Shown here: positions 1-9,600 of the stretch, in pieces | Layout of the letters: each line of letters begins with the position of its first letter | Position numbering within the stretch: the stretch's first letter is position 1 | From: Thermoguttaceae bacterium | GTDB lineage: Bacteria; Planctomycetota; Planctomycetia; Pirellulales; Thermoguttaceae | DNA length: 12,400 nucleotides | Reading direction: 5' to 3' | Assembly: GCA_017549085.1 (NCBI GenBank) | Contig: JAFYVO010000217.1 | Location: 1 to 12,400 of the forward strand | The notes under the pieces: generated by a model | Told to the model about the DNA's origin: nothing | What the model saw: the letters and a program-made list of their open reading frames with translations, nothing else | Databases searched by the model: none | Made by a program: the position numbers and the translations under genes

Positions 1-623
1 AGCGTCGCGGCGCCAACGACGTTAATCGACGCGCCCGAGATAATCGAACCGTCCGTCGCTTTGTTGCTTTCAGCCGTCAACGCGCCGTTCAGAACAACCG
101 CGCCGTCAGCCGTCAAAACGTCCGTCGTCGATTCGTTGCTCGTCAGCGTCGCGTCGCCAACGACGTTGATCGACGCGCCCGAGATAATCGAGCCTTCGGT
201 CGCCTTGTTGCCCGTCGCGTTGAGAGCGCCGCCGAGTTCGACCGCGCCTTCGGTCGTCAAAACGCCCGTCGTCGATTCGTTGTTCGCGAGCGTCGCGGCG
301 CCAACGACGTTAATCGACGCGCCCGAGATAATCGAGCCGAACGTCGCTTTGTTGCTTTCAGCCGTCAACGCGCCGTTCAGCGCAACCGCGCCCGCCGTCG
401 CCAAAACGCCCGTCGTCGATTCGTTGCTCGAAAGCGTCGCGTCGCCCGCAACGTTGATCGTCGAACCGGAGATAATCGAACCTTCGGTCGCTTTGTTGCC
501 CGTCGCGTTGAGAGCGCCCGCGATTTCGATCGAGTCGGAAGCGAGAACCACGCCCGTCGTCGATTCGTTATTTTCGAAGGTCGCGTCGCCGCCGACGTTG
601 AACGTCGTCCCGGAGATCGCCGC
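1..623 (-). repeat. In-frame 144-bp tandem repeats with a 288-bp higher-order period
   Basis: A gagata word recurs at 37, 181, 325, 469 and 613, exactly 144 bp apart, equal to 48 residues or two 24-residue coils. Alternate units are more alike: bases 1-36 are identical to 289-324, and the segment after 37 matches that after 325, while 181 matches 469. This gives a 288-bp higher-order repeat. One coil begins SIISGASINVVGAATLANN and its partner begins VLTTEGAVELGGALNATGNK. No base insertion breaks the frame. Similarity weakens to the right, beyond 613. Confidence 0.93.
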
Positions 624-3600
624 GCCGTTGTTCGCGACGTTGTTCTTCGCGGTCAAATCGCCGCCGAACGAAACCGCGCCTTGCGCCGAAATCGCGCCGC
701 CGGTCTTGTTGCCGGAAACCGTCGCCGAACCGCCGACCGCGACCGCGCCCGCCGATTCGAGAGCGGCGCCCGTCGATTCGTTCGCTTCAAGAACCAGGTT
801 CCCCTTGATTTCGACCGCTTTCGCGATAACCGCGCTCGTCGTCGATTTGGAACCGGTAATCGTCGCGTCGCCGTCGACCGTCAACGTTCCGCCGATATAA
901 AGCGCGGCGCCGTCGCCCGCTTCGTTGTTCTTCGCGATCAAATCGCCCAGAACGACCAAGTTGTTTTCGGTGTAAAGCGCGCCGCCGTTTTCGGTCGCTT
1001 GGTTTCCTTCGAAGGAAACGGCCAAGGTCGATTCGCCCGCCGAAGCGAAGGTAATCGTCGCTTGCGGCCCGGCGTAAATCGCGCCGCCGCGCCCGTCCGT
1101 CGCCTTGTTGTTAACGAAGGAGACCGCGACAAAGGTCGCGTCGACAAGCGTGTAAACCGCGCCGCCGACTTCCGCGACGTTGTTCGTAAAGGTCGTGTTT
1201 TCGACGGTAAGCGTCCCGGCTTGCGCGGCGATCGCGCCGCCCGCGAACGAAGAACCGCCGACAAACGAAGCGTTCTTAACGACAAGGTCGCCCATCGAGA
1301 AGATCGAGCCGCCGAATTCCGACGCGAAGTTGTTTTCGAACGTCCCGCCGTCGACGGTCAACGTTCCGAGGTTGTAAATCGCGCCGCCAAGGCCCGCGCG
1401 CAAATCTTGGTCTTCCGGGGTTCCCGTCAAACGAACGTTGTTGTCGGAGAAGTCGACGTCGTTCAACGTCAGCTCGCCAAAGTTGACGAGCGCGCCGCCG
1501 AAGATATTCGCGCCGCGAGTCGCCGTCAAACGCGAGATCGTCGCCGTCGTCCCCTCTTGAACGAGGAAGACGCCGGTCGAATTCGCGCCGTCAAGCGTAA
1601 CGTCGCGATCTTCGCCGTCGATAACGACGTTCTTCGCGATCTCAATCGGACCGGCCTTCGCGTCGACGGTAATCGTCTTCCCTTGCATCGATTCGGCGAA
1701 GGTAACCGTCGGATCGACTTTCTTCGTCAAGCGCGCGACGCCGTCCGTAACTTGAAGTTTCGAACCGTCGGCCAACGTCAGTTCTTCGCTGTAAATTTCG
1801 TTGCGGGTTTGCAAGACGCCAACCGAGAGGTTCGCGAATTGCAACGCGCCGCCGTCTTCGTAAGCGACGACCGAACCGTCGTCAAAGACGAACGCGCCTT
1901 CCGGATATTCGTCGTTTTGACGATAGACGAAATCGACGTTCGAATAAGAAAGTTCCATTCCGTCGGTCAACACGACCGTTTCGCCGTTCGGGAAAGCCAA
2001 AACGCGATAGACGTAACGATGACCTTCCGCCGGGTTCAAATCCGATCCAACGACGAACGAAACGTATTGGTCGGTGTTCAGCATAAGGTTCGCCGCTTCG
2101 CCGTTCGGGAAGGTAACTTCGCCGCTGGAAACGTCGGCGCGCTCGGAGCCTTCTTCCATCGAGTAAGCGAAGTAACCGCCGTTGAGTTGCGCGCGGTAGT
2201 AAATCGGGCGACCGTTCAGGAGGAATTGATCGCCGTCTTGCAGGTCGACCAACACGCCGTTCTTTTCAACAACGTCGACCTTAACCGTCAGCGAGCCGTT
2301 TTCGACCGTAACGATTTGGCCGTTTTCGAGAACGTATTGCGTTCCGTCGGCGACCATAAAGTTCGAGACGTATTCGTAAGAGCCCGCGTGCGCGATCGCT
2401 TCGCGGAGCGAAATCAAACCGTCGGTCGGGTCGACGACGTCTTGTTCCGTCGTAACGACCGAACTCGGCGCTTCGAAGACGTTGAACGTTCCGGTGTAAA
2501 CGTTGTTGTTTTCGCCGGAGAAACCGTCTTCTTCGCCCCATTCGACGACCTTGCCGACGCCGTTCACGTCGAGCGTCAAGGTAATCGAGTAACGACCGGC
2601 CGGAAGCGCGCCCAAGTTGGCGGCCAACGACGCGGAACCGTCCGCGGCGATCCAGTCGCTTTCGTTCAGCCAATCGAAGCGTTCGAAGGAATTCGCGTAG
2701 TAGCGAATATCTTGCGTCGCGTTGTAAACGACTTCGCCCTTATCGTTTTTGCCGACAAGCGTAATCGTGTAACCGAAGTTCAAGTAAACCGCCGCGTCGC
2801 CGACGTTTTGAACGTTGAAGTCGACGCAGACGTCTTGACCGGCGACAAAGTAGTCGAGTTCGACCGTCGCGCCGTTTTCCAATTTTTCCGTTTGCCAGTA
2901 ATCGACCGACGAATCGACGAGGTCGAGGTCCGGAGCAATAATCGCGGTATACTCGAAGCCGCCCATATCGACCGACGCGACGACGCCGCCGACCGTCAAA
3001 CCGACGCGACGGTCGTTGCCGTCGAAGTCGACGAGCGCGCCGCCGTCGAGAGCGTTCGAGCCGTTGTTGATCGCCGGAGACGTAACCGACAGCGTGTAAT
3101 CGCCGTTCGCCGCGTCGACAAATTGCGGGTCGACGCCGAGGAAGGAGCGGTAAGCCGCGTCGAGGTCGAACGCTTTGTCGCCGTATTGCGCGACGTTGCC
3201 GAGAAGCGAGGAACGGAGCGTCGTTTTCGCGCCGGAAGCCGTGTAAAGGTCGAAGCCTTTCGCGTTGGCGGCGGTCGCTTTATTGCCGGCGAGGATCGTG
3301 TTGTCGACCGTCGCGGTTCCGACGTTGTAGAGACCGGCGCCGTCGGCGGCGACGTTGTCGGCGATCGTCGCGTTCGTCAGGTTCGCGGTTCCGGCGTTGT
3401 AAATCGCGCCGCCGAGACCGGTCGCGACGTTCTTCGCGATCAGCGAGTTCGAAACGTTCAGCGTTCCGGACGAGTAAATCGCCGCGCCGCGTTCCGCCTC
3501 CGAACCGACAATTTCGACGCCGGTCAGTTTCATCAAGCCGGTCGAGTAAATCGCGCCGCCGTCCGCCGCGGCGTTACCGGCGAAGAACGTTCCGGAAATC

Positions 3601-6600
3601 GTCGCGACGTTTTCGTTGTAAATCGCGCCGCCCGCCGAATTCGCGGAAGCGCCGACGAACGCGCCGCCGACGATCGTCGCGTTCCCAACGTTGTAAATCG
3701 CGCCCCCCGCCGAACTCGCGGAAACGCCGGTGAAATCGGTATCCGCGACGCGGAGCGTTCCCTTCGCGGCGTTGTAAATCGCGCCGCCGCTCAAGGCCGA
3801 AGTTCCGGCGAAGGTCGAGTTCGAAACGTCGGCGGTCCCGGCGTTGTAAAGCGCGCCGCCCATCGAAGCGGTCGAGCCGCCGTTGAATTGCGTATTGTCG
3901 ACGACGAGCGTTCCAACGTTGTAAAGAACGCCGTTCCCGAATTCGCCGGTCGCGTCGAACGTCGAGTCTTGAATCGTCGCGTAACCGGCGTTGTAAATCG
4001 ACGCGCCGTCGCGAGCGGAGTCGCCGGAGAAGGTCGAGTTAACGACGCTCAGGTTCGCGCCGGAAGCGTTGTAAATCGCGCCGCCGACGCCGCCGTTCGA
4101 CTCGTTGCCGGAGAAGGCGACCGCGTCGATCGTCAGCGTTCCCTTATTGTAAACGACGCCGCCGTCTTGCGAAGACGACGAGTTCGCCAACTTGAAGTTC
4201 TTGATTTCGACGGAAGCTCCGCTTTCGACGGTGAAGAGGCGCGAGTTGACGCCTTGAATCGTCAGGTCGAGGAGGGCGCCGTCCGGATCGACGCAGTCGA
4301 GCGTGAAGGAGGTCGTCAACGTCAATTCGCCTTGCGTCAGAACGAAGGTTTGCCCGTCGAGCGACGCGTCGAAAACGACGGCGTTCGTTTCGCGGGAAAC
4401 CTTTTGAACGATCGCGACGCCCGCTTTGTAAGCGTAGGTTTCGCCTTCCCAAACGATCGTCGCGCCGGCGTCGATCTTGCCGGCGAGGTTTTCGCTCTTG
4501 AAGACGAACGCGTCGCGGCGGGCGTTGTACTCGACTTCGTACCCGTTGGCGAGCGTAACGACGACGCCGTCGGTCAGATAGTAACGGTAGTCGGCGGAGT
4601 CGACGTAAGCGCGCTCGACGAAGGTCAGCTCGACGCCGTCGACGACGATCTTCGAACCTTCGTTCATCGGGTATTCGACGGTCGTCGTAACGACGAAGAC
4701 GCCCTTGGCCGCGTCGTAAACCGCGCTTTCGCCGTTGGCGAGCGCAACGTTCGAACCGTCCAAGACGACGGCGACGTCGTTCGTGGCGACGCGACGGAAA
4801 ACGCCGTTGACGACGGCGACTTCCGTTCCGTCGGCGAGGAAGAAGTTCCCCATCGCTTGGATCGCGTCGCGGTCGTAGGTCTTTTGCGAAACGCTCGTCC
4901 AAACGCCGTCGATCATTTCGACCGCGACGCCGTTGATTTCGGCTTTCGAACCGTTCGGAACGGCGACCGCTTGGTTGTTCGCGTCGAAGTAAACGTCTTC
5001 GGCGTAAACGACCGTAACGACCGTTTCGCGACTCCAAGTCGCTTCGGCGACGTCGGCGACGGCGATCAGGTTCCCTTCGGCGTCGACCCAAGCGTTTTCG
5101 ACGACGTTCCATTGCGCTTCGACGGTCGCTCCGGCGAGTTCGAAGGTCGCTTTATTACCGTCGGCCAACGCGGCGACGTTCCCTTCGGCGTCGACGTAAG
5201 CGTTTTGTTCGGCGTTCCAAACGATCGTTTCCGGCGTCGTTTCGACGAAGAAGAAGGATTCGCCCGGATAGACGCGGTAGTCGGTCGAGGCGTCGACGTA
5301 GAACTTGCCGTCTTTGACGGTGTAAACGACGCCGTTCGACTCGAAGGTCGCGCCTTCCGGCAAAGCGACTTCGCGATAGTAGAAGCTGCCCGCGTAAATT
5401 TCGACCGCTTCGCGCAACGAAATCTCGCCGTCGTAAGCGTCGACGACGTCTTCCGTCGTCGTAACGACGATGGAGTTGTTGACCGAAACCGGCGACTCGA
5501 CGACGTCGAAGTACGACGAAGTCAGGTAGAAGTTGTTCGTTTCGGAGTATTCGTCGAGCGCGGCGCCGGAGTCGAGTTGGTAACCGAAGACGTAGTAACC
5601 TTCTTCGTTTTGCGCTTCGAGCGCGCCGTTGGCGACGAAACCGCTAATAATTTCTTCGATCGAGCCGAGTTTGACGTTCGTCAGGGCGACGTAGCTGTTC
5701 ACGCCGTCGTATTCGAACGTTTGAACTTCGCCGGTCGCCAAGTTCGTCGCGGTAATCGTCGCGACCGCGTTGGCGGAAGCGCCCGGCATCGAAACGCCGT
5801 CGGCGAAATCGACGCGGATCTTCATCAACGCGAGTTCGTTGGAACCGATCTTCGATTCGGCGAACATTTGTTCTTTCGTCGAAGCCTTCGGATCGTGCTT
5901 CCACATGTAAACCGTCGTTTCGAAACCGTCTTTAATCGCGGCCCCTTGGTTGATGAACGACAGGTTCAGGAAGAGGTTTTCGTCGACGAGGAACGGCGCG
6001 ATGGAACCGGTTTGGTCGTCTTCGGCGCGCGAAATAACGATCGAGCTTTCCCAGTCGTTGACGACGTCGGAGCCGGCGGCGGTCGGGACGAATTCGGTCA
6101 GGTCGGCCTTGCCGAGAACTTCGTAAGCGCCCGCGTCGACGGAGGCGCCTTCAAAGCGCGGTTGTCCGGCGAGGTCGGTTTGATAATCTTTCGAACCGAA
6201 GTAACGGTTTTGATTCCAACGGTTGTAAGCGCTCGAAACGTAACCGGTTCCGAAGTCGAGATTGTTCGCGAGATTCGCGTCGTTCCCGCGGTCGACGGCG
6301 AGGGAGTCGCCTTGGAGACGGAGGTTCCACGACTTCCAAAGTTCGCTCGACCAATTGGTCAGGTCGTATTCGCGGTAGCTGACGAATTTCGGGTCGTAGG
6401 TCGTAACCGACGCGGCGACGTTGGTGCCGTTCGACGTGCCGATGAGCGAACCGCCGCGGTTGGTCGTGTTGGTCCCGTTTTGGTAGGCCGAGTAGTTCTT
6501 ATTGCGGGATTCGTCGCCGATAATCGAGTTATAGGCGTACGTATTTTTACCCCGTTGCGTGTAAACGTCGGCGCCGTAGGTCGCTTGGTTTTTCGCGATA

Positions 6601-9600
6601 ATCGAGTTGTAAAGGTAGACGCGACCGGCGTTTTGCATACCGCCGCCGGAGTAGTCCGCCGTGTTCCCGGCGATCGTAACGTTCACAAGGGTCGCGACGC
6701 CGCCGGACTCGTTGTAGAAACCGCCGCCGATGGAGTTTTCGCCGGTAACGACGTTCCCAACGATCGACGTGTTAACAAGATAGAGCCAACCGTCGTGTTG
6801 CGAGTTGTCTTCGTATTCGCCGCCGGAGTTGTAAATACCGCCCCCCGCTTTCGACGCGCGGTTCCCGGCGATCACGCTGTCGCCGATCGTGAGCCAACCG
6901 TAGTGGTTGTAGATACCGCCCCCGGCGCTTTGTTGGCCGTTGACGTTCGATTCCGCGACGCCGCCGGTGAAGACGAAACCGTAAAGTTCGACGGTCGTGT
7001 TGTCGACGTACATCACGCGGAATTTTTCGTTCGCGTCAAGCGTAATGCCCGGACGATCGTTGTCGGCGTCCCAAGCGGCGGTCGCGTCGAGAACGAAGCG
7101 TTTTTCGGCGAACGGTTGGTCGACGATCCCGCGCGAGAAGGTGAAGCGGAGCGTTTCGCGCAGGTCGAGCGTTTGACCGGAGAGGGACGCGTCGAAGGTC
7201 AGCGTGTTCCCCAAGAAACGGGAACCGTCTTCGAGGCGGCGACCGCTGTACACAAACGCTTCTTGCCAGTTCAAGACGTTGTCGACGCCGGTTTCGTATC
7301 CGAGCGACTCGACGTCCATACGCACGTCGTCGACGTAGAAGTTTTCGTAACTTTCGTGCATCGACAGGGTGTATTGCCCCAAGGAGCCGTAGTCGGAGTA
7401 ACCGTTCGTCGCGTCGTTCCCTTGCCCGACGCCGGTAACGCTAATGTAATACGTTTTACCCGCTTCGAGTTCCGGCGTAACAAAGTGCGAGAAGGTCGTG
7501 AAGACGGAGTCGTCGACGGCTTGATACCCTTCTTTGAGCGAACCGTCGGCGTTGTAGACCTTCTTACCGAATTGGTCGACGACGTAATAGTAGTAGTTGT
7601 CCGACAGAACGATCGATTCGCCGTAACCGAGCTTTTGAATCTTGCCGTTCATATCGAGGAGAACGATTTCGCCGTTCTCGTCGAGAAGCTCGACCTTAAC
7701 GTTCAAGTTCGTGTAGTCGTAGGACTGCGCGTAATATTTACCGGCGAAGACGGCGTTTTCGACGTCGTCGTGGCGAATGTAGTTCCAGCTGAAATCGCTA
7801 TCGATGAAGCGGTGGTCCGCGCCGGCGCCGACGACGTCGACGACGTAAGAACCGCCGTAAGAAACGAACGAGAAGAGGTCGTAGTCGTCGCGGTCGCTAA
7901 TAACGCCGTCGACCGTGTACGTACCGGCCGTCGGATCGTAGTTATTAATATTAATGTCGACGTAGTGGTTTTCGAGTTTTTCCGCGACGTCGGTCGTATC
8001 GCCGAAGTCGTCGTTGCGATAACCAACTTTCGCCGCGATGATCGCGACGTCGTCTTGCATTTGCGTCGCGTTGACGTAGGAGCCGTCGCTCCATTGCGTC
8101 ATCGGCGCGCTGTAGCCGGTCCCCATAATCGGGGCCCAGGTTCCGTTCCCGCCGTAGTATTCGTTGTGTTCGTAACCGTCGTGGCTCAACCCCATCGTGT
8201 GCCCGACTTCGTGCGCAACAGCTTCCGCGATGTTTTTCGCCGAGAGCCCAAGAGCGCGCGGGAAGACATAGCAGTCTTGCTTATCGGCGCCAAACGAATT
8301 CACGTAAGCGACGCCGCCGCGAGAATCGCTATGACCGCCGATAACAACGCGAATCGCGTTCGTCGCGGCGTCAAAAACGGCTTGACTCGTCGTAACGTTG
8401 ACGTTGAACGGCGCGTAGTCTTCCGCGACGCGAGCCCAAACTTCCTGAATCATTTTCAGTTCGGAAATACCGTAACCGGCCGAACCGTCGAGGTCGAGAG
8501 CCGGGTGAGTTTCGGGCGTCCAACCGCCCTCCGCGCCCGCGAAGTGCAGGTAAATAACGTTTTGCGTATTCCCCGGCATACTTTCGAGCGAAAGGGTCGC
8601 GTTTTCGGTAACCGGCGCTTCGTTCATCTTCGCGGTATATTGTTGCAACCACGTGAAGCCGACGATTTCCGACGTGTAGGTCGTGTTGGAAGTGTTTTGG
8701 TACGTTCCGAAGTACGAGAACCCTTCCGGCAAATTGCGAGCGTTTTGAACGGCGCCTTGATTATTGAGATAGGTGCGCGGCGAGGTCGCCAAACGCCACG
8801 AGGAGCCGGAACGTTCGAGCAAATACGTATGATACGTGTTGGCGCCGTCGTTCGTGTCGACGTCGTCGTAGTGCGTCATCGTATTCGTGATCGGATCCGT
8901 GTAGTCCGGATGGTTGTAGTGATTGTCCGTAACCTCGTATTGGACGGTCGTTTTCGTCGGGTTCGAGCAGATAAGACCGACGTAGTCCGCCGAGTTGTTC
9001 GACGTGCCGGGGGCGCTGTCGCGCGAGTCCGGATTGTAGTAGTACCCCCAGACGGAGACGTATTCGCGCCAGCTGTTGCCGTGGTTGTCGCGCGTAACGA
9101 CCTCGATCGTAACGGCGTTGCCGTCGCGGAGCAAGCGGAGCATATCGTCGATCATCGCGTCGCTCGTCGGCACGTAGCCGCCGACCTTCGAGAAGTCGAT
9201 ATCCATAAAGAAGCCGCCGCCTTCGACTTGGTTCGTGTTCCCCGCGAGCCCGGAGTCGTCCCCGCTAAAGAGGTAATCGAGAATTTGCGAGCAGTTGAAC
9301 CCCGTGTTGCCGCTGTCAAGGTACCCCGTGCGGAGATATTCGGCGACCGCGTCTTCGACCGATTCAAACGTAACGATCGAACCGTCCGCCATCGTCATAC
9401 GCGTCGAGAACCCGGCTTCTTGCGCCCAACCGGTGTACGCCATCATGTTCGCGACCGTGCCGACCCAACCGGCGGCGCCGTTCGCTTCGGCGTCGTAAAT
9501 TTGATTGGAACCGACGGCGCGATATTCGGCCGGATTGTAACCGAAGTAGTGGTATTGCTCGCGAAGGGTCGCGTGGATTTGGTTGCGAACGTTGTTGTAG

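Noticed and set aside
1..623. Possible CRISPR or satellite array
   Set aside because: Units are 144 bp with no unique spacers, stay in frame, and encode regular beta-helix coils.
61..900. Plus-strand repetitive 279-residue frame
   Set aside because: The repeats belong to the 144-bp units of the minus-strand gene; the minus-strand reading gives clear beta-helix coils, while this one gives a featureless Pro/Ala/Val sequence.
4144..5112. Arg-rich 322-residue minus-strand frame
   Set aside because: Out-of-frame shadow inside the giant gene (over 30% Arg by eye), with no ribosome binding site and no recognisable domain.
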